Notes: a model not told the origin generated them from the sequence alone. A stretch of DNA of 6,175 bases from DATJWY01 sp035500775 (GCA_035500775.1 DATJWY010000175.1:1-6175); one strand, 5' to 3'; positions 1-6,164 are shown, numbered from the stretch's first letter. Translations and numbers: made by a program.

Positions 1-45
1 CCCCCCCCCGCTTCACCGAAAGGTCAATCAGTAGGGCCGTCGGTA

Positions 46-2604
46 TTACATGCCCCAGCGACGGACGAACCAGGTTTTCACGAGATGGGTGAGGACCGCG
101 TAGGTCGCGACGAAGGTTGCGAGGATGGGCCAGTAGAGCAAGGGCAGGCGTTTGAAGCCGAGGGCCTCGCCGATGGGGGAGTAGGGGATGATCGCGCCGA
201 TCAGGCAGATGATGGTGGTGGTGACGATGAGCGGCGTGCTGGCCCGGCTTTGCAGGAAAGGGATGCGGGCGGTGCGGATGATATGGATGATCAGTGTTTG
301 CGTGATCAGGGACTCGACGAACCAGCCGGCCTGGAAGAGGCCGGGCCGGTTCCAGCAGTTGAAGACGTAGAGCATGGTGAAGAAGGTGGCGTAGTCGAAG
401 ATGCTGCTGATCGGCCCAATGAGAATGATGAAGCTGGCGAGGTGGCCGATGTCCCAGCGGCGGGGCGTGAGGAGGTAGTCCGGGTCGACGTTGTCGGTGG
501 GGATGGTGGTCTGGGAGAAATCGTAGAGCAGGTTGTTGGTGAGGACCTGGATGGGGGCCATGGGCAGGAAGGGCAGGAAGATGCTGGCGCCGAGGACGCT
601 GAACATGTTCCCGAAATTCGAGCTGGCGCCCATTTTGATGTATTTGACGATGTTGCCGAAGGTGCGGCGGCCCTCGAGCATGCCGTCCCCCAGGACGGCG
701 AGGTTCTTCTCCAGCAGGATGATGTCGGAGCTTTCCTTGGCGATATCGATGGCGGTGTCGACGCTCACGCCGACATCGGCCGCTTTGAGGGCGGGGCCGT
801 CATTGATGCCGTCGCCCATGTAGCCGACGACGTGGCCGGCGCGGCGCAGGGCGGTGATGACGCGGGCCTTCTGGTCGGGCGCGACCTTGGCGAAGATGGT
901 GGTTTGCGGGGCGGCGGATTGCAGCGCGGCATCGGTCATGGCGGCGATCTCGCTGCCGAGAAGGACGCGCTGAACATCCATGCCGACGTGGCGGCAGATG
1001 GTGCGGGCGATGGCGGCGTTGTCGCCGGTGACGATCTTGACCGCGACGCCGGCCTTGTTGAGGCCGGCGATGGTTTCGCCGACGCCATCCTTCGGCGGAT
1101 CGAGGAAGGCGACGTAGCCGACCAACGTCAGGCCGGTTTCGTCGGCGACGTTATAGGCGGCCTTGGGCGTGGCGATGCGGCGGTAGGCGACGGCGAGGAC
1201 GCGGAAGCCGTCGGCGTTGAGGCGGTCCATCTCGGCCTGGGCGTCGGCGAGGTGGGAGGGGTCGAGGGGGCCGGAGGTGTCGCCAAGTTCCCAGGTGGAG
1301 CAGGCGGCGAAGACCTCCTCGACGGCGCCCTTGCAGACCAGCAAATGCGTGCCGTCGCCGGGATCGACGACGACGGACATGCGGCGGCGTTGAAAATCGA
1401 AGGGGATTTCGTCGATTTTTGTGCCGCGCTTGATGGCGGCCTGGTGTTCGGGGCGTTTGTCGTGTTGCAGGATGGCTTCGTCGATCTGGTTGCGCAGGCC
1501 GGATTGGTGGGCGCTGTTGTAGTAGGCGAGTTGCAGGACGCGCTCTGAATCCTCGCCCTCGAAATCGAGGTGGTACTGCAGGATGATGTGATCCTGCGTG
1601 AGCGTGCCGGTCTTGTCGGTGCAGAGCACGTCCATCGCGCCGAAATTCTGGATGGCGTTCAGGCGTTTCACGATGACCCGTTTTTTCGCCATGGTGAGCG
1701 CGCCGCGGGCGAGATTCATCGTGACGATCATCGGCAGCATTTCGGGGGTGAGACCGACGGCGATGGCCATGGCGAAGAGCATGGCTTCGAACCAGTTGCC
1801 CTTGGTCAGGCCGTTGATCAGGAAGACGGCCGGGACCAGCACCGTCATGAAGCCGATCATCATCCAGGTGTAGTGGGCGATCCCGCGGTCGAAGCTGGTC
1901 TGTTCGCGGGTGCCGGAGACTTTGTTGGAAAGCTTGCCGAAGAAGGTGGCGGCGCCGGTCTGCACCACGACGCAGGTGGCGGTGCCGGAGAGCACGTTGC
2001 TGCCCATGAAGCAGAGGTTGGGAGCGTCGAAGGGGGTCTCGCTGGTGCCGGGGGCCTCGGATTTCTCGCAGGGGAGCGATTCGCCGGTGAGCGAGGATTG
2101 GTTGACGTGCAGGTCCTTGGCGGCGAGGACGCGCAGGTCGCCAGGGACCAGGTCGCCGGCGGCAAGCTGGACGATGTCCCCGGGGACGATGGTTTCGAGC
2201 GGGACTTCGCGCACCGCGCCGCCGCGGCGGACGGCGACGGTGGTGCGGACCAGGGCGCGCAGGGCCGCGGCGGCGCGGTTGGAGCGATGTTCCTGGACGA
2301 AGGCGAGGCCGACGCTGAGCACGACCATCGTGGCGATCACGGCGGCGGCACGCAGGTCGCCGGTGCTCCAGGAGACGATTGCGAGGACGAAGAGCAGGGC
2401 GTTGAGCGGGCTGCGGGCGCGGCCGATGATCTCGCGTAGGATCGAGGGCGGGCGTTCGCGGGCGATCTGGTTGGGACCAAAGCGTTTGAGGCGGGCTTCG
2501 GCCTCGGCGTCGGTCAAGCCCTCGGGGGCGGTCGCCAGGGTTGTGAGCAGGGCCGCGCCTGGCGCGCGGCTGGCGGCAAGGATGTCGGTGTTGCTGTCGC
2601 TCAT
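46..2604 (-). CDS. mgtA: MgtA-type magnesium-translocating P-type ATPase
   Basis: Inner-membrane P-type ATPase of the type IIIB Mg2+ importer family, which couples ATP hydrolysis to Mg2+ uptake. Residue numbers count from the upstream GTG at 2640; subtract 12 for the ATG used here. Visible in order: N-terminal cation-ATPase domain (about 40-80); membrane pair (about 76-114); actuator domain with TGES at 185-188; membrane pair with the MgtA-like GLTPEMLP stretch (296-303); phosphorylation motif DKTGTLT with catalytic Asp342; nucleotide-binding KGA at 437-439; TGDN at 538-541; hinge GDGINDGPALKAADVG from 609; then about six C-terminal helices including NNLLYDFSQTTIPTDNVD, typical of MgtA transmembrane helix 6. 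The length of 852-864 aa is slightly below E. coli MgtA (about 898 aa), mainly from a shorter N-terminus, and the gene looks intact. The start is uncertain: ATG at 2604 opens a typical MSDSNTD N-terminus but lacks a clear Shine-Dalgarno, while GTG at 2640 has GAGG nine bases upstream. It appears monocistronic. Confidence 0.93.
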   Translation of the reverse strand: MSDSNTDILAASRAPGAALLTTLATAPEGLTDAEAEARLKRFGPNQIARERPPSILREIIGRARSPLNALLFVLAIVSWSTGDLRAAAVIATMVVLSVGLAFVQEHRSNRAAAALRALVRTTVAVRRGGAVREVPLETIVPGDIVQLAAGDLVPGDLRVLAAKDLHVNQSSLTGESLPCEKSEAPGTSETPFDAPNLCFMGSNVLSGTATCVVVQTGAATFFGKLSNKVSGTREQTSFDRGIAHYTWMMIGFMTVLVPAVFLINGLTKGNWFEAMLFAMAIAVGLTPEMLPMIVTMNLARGALTMAKKRVIVKRLNAIQNFGAMDVLCTDKTGTLTQDHIILQYHLDFEGEDSERVLQLAYYNSAHQSGLRNQIDEAILQHDKRPEHQAAIKRGTKIDEIPFDFQRRRMSVVVDPGDGTHLLVCKGAVEEVFAACSTWELGDTSGPLDPSHLADAQAEMDRLNADGFRVLAVAYRRIATPKAAYNVADETGLTLVGYVAFLDPPKDGVGETIAGLNKAGVAVKIVTGDNAAIARTICRHVGMDVQRVLLGSEIAAMTDAALQSAAPQTTIFAKVAPDQKARVITALRRAGHVVGYMGDGINDGPALKAADVGVSVDTAIDIAKESSDIILLEKNLAVLGDGMLEGRRTFGNIVKYIKMGASSNFGNMFSVLGASIFLPFLPMAPIQVLTNNLLYDFSQTTIPTDNVDPDYLLTPRRWDIGHLASFIILIGPISSIFDYATFFTMLYVFNCWNRPGLFQAGWFVESLITQTLIIHIIRTARIPFLQSRASTPLIVTTTIICLIGAIIPYSPIGEALGFKRLPLLYWPILATFVATYAVLTHLVKTWFVRRWGM

Positions 2605-2640
2605 GGAGGCAGGGTAGCGCAGTCCCGGGGGGAACCGCAC

Positions 2641-2706
2641 CGTGCCGTTGCCTCGGGCACAGGCGGGAATTGAGCCTCAGCGCCTGATCAGGGGTGTCGC
2701 CTGATT
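2641..2706 (-). promoter_or_regulatory. mgtA leader with short repeats and hairpins
   Basis: This is the probable 5' untranslated leader of the Mg2+ ATPase gene, between the candidate promoter and the start codon. Visible elements are the palindrome CCTGATCAGG (2683-2692), an 8-bp direct repeat CGCCTGAT (2681-2688 and 2698-2705), and a GTGCC/GGCAC stem (2642-2646 with 2656-2660) with a nine-base loop. On the minus strand that loop contains the GAGG that could serve the GTG start at 2640. Mg2+ ATPase genes in enterobacteria are controlled through their leaders, so control here is plausible. I see no match to a known Mg2+ riboswitch. Confidence 0.3.
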
Positions 2707-2736
2707 ATTGTATTCCGCATTGGAATTGCTTGAAAA
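2707..2736 (-). promoter_or_regulatory. Candidate sigma70-type promoter for mgtA
   Basis: Read on the minus strand, TACAAT (five of six to the -10 consensus) lies at 2712-2707 and TTTTCA (four of six to the -35 consensus) at 2736-2731, with an 18-bp spacer. The patch is clearly AT-richer than the GC-rich surroundings. Transcription would start near 2700, giving a leader of roughly 60-95 nt depending on which mgtA start is used. Confidence 0.45.
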
Positions 2737-2757
2737 AATAGAACTTTCCGGGATCTG

Positions 2758-2771
2758 GATCGGCGCCGATC
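2758..2771. promoter_or_regulatory. 14-bp perfect palindrome upstream of mgtA promoter
   Basis: GATCGGCGCCGATC is a perfect inverted repeat whose near edge lies 21 bp upstream of the candidate mgtA -35 box. The position would suit a dimeric activator site. In GC-rich DNA a palindrome of this kind can also arise by chance, and no regulator is encoded nearby. Confidence 0.25.
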
Positions 2772-2884
2772 GCCCCCGCCACCAGCGGCATCGTTGCCAC
2801 ATTGACGGCTCATAGTCGAAATGAAGTGGGTAGGCCGCGATGGCAGGACGACGCCGGATAGTTTTAGGTTGATCTTCAGGAAGG
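2772..2884. other. Non-coding stretch with no recognised feature
   Basis: This part of the 429-bp gap between mgtA and the EEP gene holds nothing I can name. A minus-strand reading frame of 78 codons crosses it (2677-2913), but it begins inside the palindromic repeat, has no ribosome binding site and resembles no family I know. A decayed mobile-element end or the distal mgtA upstream region are both possible. Confidence 0.4.
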
Positions 2885-3000
2885 CCAGGGGTTCCGCCCC
2901 TGGACCCCGCCAAAGGCAGAGCCTTTAGAATCCGTTATACATTAAAAGTATTGGGGGTCTGGAGCCTCAAGGCCCCAGTGGGGTTTGGGGCAAAGCCCCA
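2885..3000. repeat. Composite palindromic intergenic repeat R1
   Basis: A 116-bp cluster of hairpins. The left arm is CCAGGGG/CCCCTGG (2885-2891 with 2897-2903, loop TTCCG) followed by ACCCCG. Next comes AAAGGC/GCCTTT (2912-2917 with 2921-2926) and an AT-rich centre. The right half is GGGGTCTGGAGCC, loop TCAA, GGCCCCAG (2954-2978), then GGGG and TGGGGC/GCCCCA (2986-2991 with 2995-3000, loop AAA). The arms are inverted copies of one unit, somewhat diverged. It shares this architecture with the repeats after metK and trmB. Its right edge is 33 bp beyond the stop codon of the minus-strand EEP gene, so it could end or protect that transcript: the last stem is followed on the minus strand by a short T-containing stretch (ACTTTTAAT). 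Confidence 0.75.
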
Positions 3001-3033
3001 AGTCTCCGCGCTTCAATCTCAGGCAATCATGCT

Positions 3034-3759
3034 CTAGCCCGATGGCCGCAAATATCGCGCGAAGATCCCCGGCTTGCGGTCGCCCCGGAGCGGCTCGGGC
3101 CGGAGCCGCACGGCGGGGCGGAACCGGCTCAGCTCCGGCGCGTGCGGGCCGGATGCCTCGTCATGCCGCGTCAGCGACAGCCGCACCACGATCGGCCGGT
3201 GGTCCGAGTTGCCGCGCGGCAAGGCGTGCGCCTCGGCGCAGGCGAGGCCGCGGGCGAGGCAGCGGTCGATGCGCAGCGGCACGATCTCGCCGGCGACATG
3301 CGTCGGCTGGCGCGGCCCGACGTCATGGAAGCCGGGGAGCAAGGGCGGCCCGACCAGGTTGAAATCCCCGAGCACCGCCGCGTGATGCGGCAGCACCTGG
3401 GCGATGCGCCGCAATTGCCGCCGGTTCAGCAACTGGCCGTGCGAGAGATGCACGTTGGCGAGGGCGAAGGGGCCGAGGTCGATAATCTGGCAGACGCGCA
3501 GCACCACCGCCCCGGCCGGCAGCGGCAGGATGGCGGGCGGGTGCCGGAAGGGTGCGGGGCTCCAGGCGGCGAGGCCGTGGATGCGGCCGGGCAGGGGCGC
3601 GCGGGCATAGGCGCCGCCGATCCGCTCCGGCAGATGGTCGATCGCGTGCGTCGCTTCCTGCATGAGCATCAGGTCCGGCCGCTCGCGCTCGATCAGGCGC
3701 GCGACGTCATCGAGCGAGGCGCCCTTCAGGCGCAGCAGATTCCAGCTGATGATCTTCAT
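3034..3759 (-). CDS. Endonuclease/exonuclease/phosphatase (EEP) family protein
   Basis: A 241-aa protein with the DNase I-like EEP fold, a metal-dependent phosphoesterase family that includes nucleases and lipid or inositol phosphatases. The catalytic set is complete (numbering from the ATG at 3759): N7 in SWN near the N-terminus, metal ligand E35 in LMLMQEATH, H104 in NVHLSHG, D132 and N134 in LGDFNLVG, D165 in RIDRCL, and the terminal D186-H187 in NSDHRPIVV. No signal peptide or membrane segment is evident, so it is probably cytoplasmic. The reading frame stays open upstream to ATG 3825, but those 22 residues are Arg/Pro-rich, and the fold's first strand begins at MKIISWNLL, so the inner start is preferred although no strong Shine-Dalgarno precedes it. 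The substrate cannot be deduced. The gene stands alone, divergent from metK, and repeat R1 follows it. Confidence 0.85.
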   Translation of the reverse strand: MKIISWNLLRLKGASLDDVARLIERERPDLMLMQEATHAIDHLPERIGGAYARAPLPGRIHGLAAWSPAPFRHPPAILPLPAGAVVLRVCQIIDLGPFALANVHLSHGQLLNRRQLRRIAQVLPHHAAVLGDFNLVGPPLLPGFHDVGPRQPTHVAGEIVPLRIDRCLARGLACAEAHALPRGNSDHRPIVVRLSLTRHDEASGPHAPELSRFRPAVRLRPEPLRGDRKPGIFARYLRPSG

Positions 3760-3930
3760 GGCGGGCGTGGCGCGGAACTCTGAGCGAGGGAAGCGGGGGG
3801 CAGGGAAGCGGGCGCGACGATGCATGGTACTTTAGCGCGCCGCCCGCCGGCGGAAAGGGCCGCATGCCTCCCCTGCGCCGGGCTCGGGCGCGGCGCATAC
3901 CTGGTTATTTAACGCCGGCGATGCTTACTC

Positions 3931-3959
3931 TTGACCCTCGTCCGGCTTTCCGTCATTTG
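3931..3959 (+). promoter_or_regulatory. Weak candidate metK promoter
   Basis: TTGACC at 3931-3936 matches the -35 consensus in five of six positions. At 16-17 bp spacing only poor -10 sequences occur (TCATTT or CATTTG around 3953-3959). It is offered because it is the best -35 box in the region, about 110 bp upstream of the metK start. Confidence 0.25.
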
Positions 3960-4004
3960 AGCGCGTGAATTTCCGCCGGAGTGCCGCGCCGGTGCTTGCG
4001 CGCG

Positions 4005-4037
4005 CCTCTTCTCCTGTGATCATCGCGACAAGAGGGG
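4005..4037 (+). promoter_or_regulatory. metK ribosome binding site with possible masking hairpin
   Basis: AGAGGGG at 4031-4037 is a good Shine-Dalgarno five bases before ATG 4043 and decides that start over the upstream in-frame GTG at 3965. Just upstream, CCTCTT (4005-4010) is perfectly complementary to AAGAGG (4030-4035), giving a 6-bp stem with a 19-nt loop. The adjacent CTCCT (4011-4015) could pair with AGGGG (4033-4037) in a second register with one G-T wobble. Either pairing would cover the ribosome binding site. The site is clear; the regulatory hairpin is inference. Confidence 0.5.
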
Positions 4038-4042
4038 AACCC

Positions 4043-5230
4043 ATGCGCGACAAGGGTGAGTATCTCTTTACCTCCGAGTCCGTCTCCGAGGGCCATCCCG
4101 ACAAGGTTGCCGACCGCATCAGCGACACGGTGCTGGACGCGTTCCTGGCCGCCGACCCGCATGCGCGCGTCGCCTGCGAGACCCTGGTGACGACCAACCG
4201 CATCGTGCTCGCCGGCGAGACGCGCGGCCCCTCCGCCGTCACGGCCGAGTACCTGATGCATCTCGCCCGCCTCGCGGTGCGCGACATCGGCTATGACCAG
4301 GCCGGCTTCTCCTGGAAGCACGCGCATGTCGAGTGCCACCTGCACGCGCAGTCGAGCGACATCGCGGTGGGCGTGGACGCGGCCGGGAACAAGGACGAGG
4401 GCGCCGGCGACCAGGGCATCATGTTCGGCTACGCCACGACCGAGACGGACGGGCTGATGCCGGCGCCGATCCATTACGCGCACCTGATTCTGCGCCGGAT
4501 CAGCGAGCTGCGTCATGCCGGGGATGAGCGCGTCGCCGGGCTGCTGCCGGACGCGAAGAGCCAGGTGACGCTGCGCTACGTGGACGGCAAGCCGGTGGGC
4601 GCCACCAGCATCGTGCTCTCCACCCAGCACGAGGAAGGCATGGACCAGGCGGCGATCCGCCGCGCCGTGACGCCGATCGTGGAATCCGTGCTGCCGGAGG
4701 GCTGGATGTGCCCGGCGCACGAGTTCTACGTGAACCCGACCGGCACGTTCGTGATCGGCGGGCCGGACGGGGATTGCGGCCTGACCGGGCGCAAGATCAT
4801 CGTGGACACCTACGGCGGCGCGGCCCCGCATGGCGGCGGCGCGTTCAGCGGCAAGGACCCGACCAAGGTGGACCGCAGCGCCGCCTATGCCGCGCGCTAC
4901 CTGGCGAAGAACGTGGTGGCGGCCGGCCTCGCCGATCGCTGCACGATCCAGCTCAGCTACGCGATCGGCGTGTCGCATCCGCTCTCGGTCTATGTCGATC
5001 TGCACGGCACCGGGAAGGACGCGGATGAGGTGAAGCTGGAGCGCGTGCTGCGCGAGCTGGTCAATCTCTCGCCGCGCGGCATCCGCGAGCATCTGAACCT
5101 CAACCGGCCGATCTACGTGCCGACCTCGTCCTATGGCCATTTCGGCCGCACGCCGGATGAGGCCGCGGGCACCTTCACCTGGGAGCGGACGGACCTCGTG
5201 CCCGCTCTGAAGTCGGCTTTTGGTCGCTAA
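4043..5230 (+). CDS. metK: S-adenosylmethionine synthetase (methionine adenosyltransferase)
   Basis: Cytoplasmic enzyme that makes S-adenosylmethionine, phosphate and diphosphate from methionine, ATP and water. The 395-aa product is full length for the bacterial family (E. coli about 384 aa). It opens with the conserved FTSESVSEGHPDKVAD segment (GHPDK at 17-21, with catalytic His18 and Mg2+-binding Asp20). It carries signature 1, GAGDQGIMFGYA, at 120-131, and the glycine-rich signature 2, GGGAFSGKDPTKVDRS, from 264, with the K+/Mg2+ and phosphate-contact residues of the family. The C-terminal domain ends in YGHFGR, FTWE and a short basic tail. The ATG at 4043 is chosen because it has a Shine-Dalgarno and fits the conserved N-terminus; the 26 extra residues from GTG 3965 resemble nothing in the family. 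It lies upstream of the SAM-using trmB on the same strand, 158 bp apart, with the gap filled by a palindromic repeat. Confidence 0.97.
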   Translation: MRDKGEYLFTSESVSEGHPDKVADRISDTVLDAFLAADPHARVACETLVTTNRIVLAGETRGPSAVTAEYLMHLARLAVRDIGYDQAGFSWKHAHVECHLHAQSSDIAVGVDAAGNKDEGAGDQGIMFGYATTETDGLMPAPIHYAHLILRRISELRHAGDERVAGLLPDAKSQVTLRYVDGKPVGATSIVLSTQHEEGMDQAAIRRAVTPIVESVLPEGWMCPAHEFYVNPTGTFVIGGPDGDCGLTGRKIIVDTYGGAAPHGGGAFSGKDPTKVDRSAAYAARYLAKNVVAAGLADRCTIQLSYAIGVSHPLSVYVDLHGTGKDADEVKLERVLRELVNLSPRGIREHLNLNRPIYVPTSSYGHFGRTPDEAAGTFTWERTDLVPALKSAFGR

Positions 5231-5237
5231 GTAAGAC

Positions 5238-5371
5238 CCAGGGGCTCCGCCCCTGGACCCCGTCATGCGTGAGCATGCCTTCGCATGACGGGGGCGAGCG
5301 CCCCCGGACCCGCACAAAATAATGGGGTCTGGGGCCAATGGCCCCAGTGGGGTCCAGGGGCAACGCCCCTG
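5238..5371. repeat. Composite palindromic repeat R2 (MITE/BIME-like) between metK and trmB
   Basis: A 134-bp element. Its ends are inverted repeats of 23 bp (5239-5261 and 5349-5371), each CAGGGGC, a three-base loop, then GCCCCTGGACCCC; they differ only in the loop (TCC versus GTT), and each is itself a hairpin. Inside are a 12-bp stem CCCCGTCATGCG/CGCATGACGGGG (5258-5269 with 5282-5293), a competing stem GGGGGC/GCCCCC (5290-5295 with 5300-5305), and GGGGTCTGGGGCC, loop AAT, GGCCCCAG (5324-5347). No open reading frame of its own and no clear target-site duplication are visible. It starts 8 bp after the metK stop codon and ends 17 bp before the trmB start. It may act as a transcript 3'-end structure for metK, but no classic T-run follows. 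Confidence 0.8.
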
Positions 5372-5388
5372 AACTTTGTTGTATTTAT

Positions 5389-6084
5389 ATGAGCCTCAAA
5401 CCCCCTCCCGATCGCCTCTACGGTCGCCAGCGCAGCCACCCGCTGCGCCCCCGCCAGCAATTATTGCTGGACGCGACCTTGCCGCGCCTGCGCTTCCCCG
5501 CTGAGGCGGCTTCCGATCCGCGCGCCGCGTTCCCCCGCCGGCCGGAGGCGCTGTGGCTGGAGGTCGGCTTCGGCGGCGGCGAGCATGCTCTGGCGCAGAT
5601 CGCGGCGCATCCCGAGGCCGGGCTGATCGCCTGCGAGGTATTCGAGAACGGACTCTGCTCCCTGCTGTCCCGGCTGGTGCCGGAGGGCGGCGAGGCCACC
5701 GCGCCCCTGCCGCCGAACCTGCTGCTCTGGGACGAGGATGCGCGCACCCTGCTGCGTGCCCTGCCGCCTGCCTCGCTCGACCGCGTGTTCCTGCTCTTCC
5801 CTGATCCCTGGCCGAAGGCGCGCCACGCCAAGCGCCGTTTCGTGCATCCCGAGATCGTGGCCCTGCTCGCGAGCCGGATGCGGCCGGGGGCGGAATGGCG
5901 GGTGGCGAGCGACGATCCGACCTATCAGGCCTGGGTCACCGAGGTGGTGGCGGCGCAGGACGTGTTCGACGCCCCGCCCCCCGCAACCGCGCGGCCCGAG
6001 GGCTGGCCGCCGACCCGCTACGAGGCCAAGGCGCTCGCCGCCGGACGGGCGCCGCTCTACTGGTCGTTCCGCCGCCGCGGCTGA
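5389..6084 (+). CDS. trmB: tRNA (guanine-N7-)-methyltransferase
   Basis: Class I SAM-dependent methyltransferase that forms 7-methylguanosine, normally at position 46 in the variable loop of many tRNAs. The 231-aa product has the TrmB layout: N-terminal RLYGRQRSHPLRPRQ, SAM-binding motif I as LEVGFGGGEH (57-66), acidic residue of strand 2 at E83 in CEVFENG, DED around 115-117, the family hallmark FPDPWPK at 137-143 followed by the basic KARHAKRR, SDDPTYQ at 174-180, and the C-terminal PTRYEAKA (208-215) used for tRNA binding and catalysis. The ATG at 5389 is preferred because the frame upstream (to ATG 5338) runs through repeat R2 and encodes non-family residues. No Shine-Dalgarno is visible before 5389; the bases are AT-rich. 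Its SAM substrate is made by the preceding gene's product, consistent with a metK-trmB transcription unit. Confidence 0.95.
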   Translation: MSLKPPPDRLYGRQRSHPLRPRQQLLLDATLPRLRFPAEAASDPRAAFPRRPEALWLEVGFGGGEHALAQIAAHPEAGLIACEVFENGLCSLLSRLVPEGGEATAPLPPNLLLWDEDARTLLRALPPASLDRVFLLFPDPWPKARHAKRRFVHPEIVALLASRMRPGAEWRVASDDPTYQAWVTEVVAAQDVFDAPPPATARPEGWPPTRYEAKALAAGRAPLYWSFRRRG

Positions 6085-6117
6085 TACTGGGTAGGATTAA
6101 GGCACCCAAGGGCAAGG

Positions 6118-6164
6118 CGAGGGCTCTGCCCTCGACCCGCTGGGGCCTGGAGGCCCCAGACCCC
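6118..6164 (-). repeat. Palindromic repeat unit R3 after trmB
   Basis: Two adjacent hairpins follow the trmB stop: CGAGGGC/GCCCTCG (6118-6124 with 6128-6134, loop TCT) and CTGGGGCC/GGCCCCAG (6140-6147 with 6152-6159, loop TGGA), then ACCCCC and an AT-rich end. On the minus strand this reads GGGGTCTGGGGCC, TCCA, GGCCCCAG, CGGGT and then the second stem, the same order as the right halves of R1 and R2. It is a single unit, not a composite, as far as the window shows. It may help end the trmB transcript, though no T-run typical of an intrinsic terminator follows. Confidence 0.65.

Larger units (their letters stand above)
3760..4042. other. Divergent intergenic region between EEP gene and metK
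   Basis: This 283-bp region must carry the promoters of the minus-strand EEP gene and of metK. It is very GC-rich near the EEP side (3830-3900), with several GC inverted repeats that are expected at this composition. It becomes less GC-rich around 3900-3960, where the metK promoter candidate sits. I find no tRNA, small ORF with a ribosome binding site, or match to the SAM-II or SAM/SAH riboswitch consensus sequences as I remember them. Confidence 0.5.

Noticed and set aside
1..45. Intrinsic terminator after mgtA
   Set aside because: Only a weak interrupted stem (around 11-27) is present and there is no T-run on the minus strand. The C9 run may simply be a sequence edge.
85..1548. Long plus-strand open frame of 487 codons opposite mgtA
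   Set aside because: Its product is low-complexity Gly/Asp/Ala/Glu-rich and it lies antisense to a clear P-type ATPase. It is a typical mirror frame of GC-rich DNA.
1570..2439. Second plus-strand open frame opposite the mgtA N-terminal half
   Set aside because: Same low-complexity antisense character, with no recognisable domain.
2677..2913. 78-codon minus-strand frame upstream of mgtA as a small gene
   Set aside because: It starts inside repeat R1, lacks a ribosome binding site, overlaps the candidate promoter and resembles no known family.
2885..3000. R1 as part of a CRISPR array or tRNA cluster
   Set aside because: The repeats are self-complementary, inverted and unevenly spaced, with no direct-repeat/spacer periodicity and no cloverleaf or TTCRANY signature.
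3142..3783. 213-codon plus-strand frame opposite the EEP gene
   Set aside because: The minus-strand frame carries the full set of EEP catalytic motifs, while this one has none.
3961..4042. Known SAM-II or SAM/SAH riboswitch upstream of metK
   Set aside because: I could not find the consensus segments of either class as I remember them. Only the simple masking hairpin is visible.
3953..5338. 461-codon minus-strand frame opposite metK
   Set aside because: Antisense to a textbook metK. Arg/His/Ala-rich product with no motif, and it begins inside the repeat.
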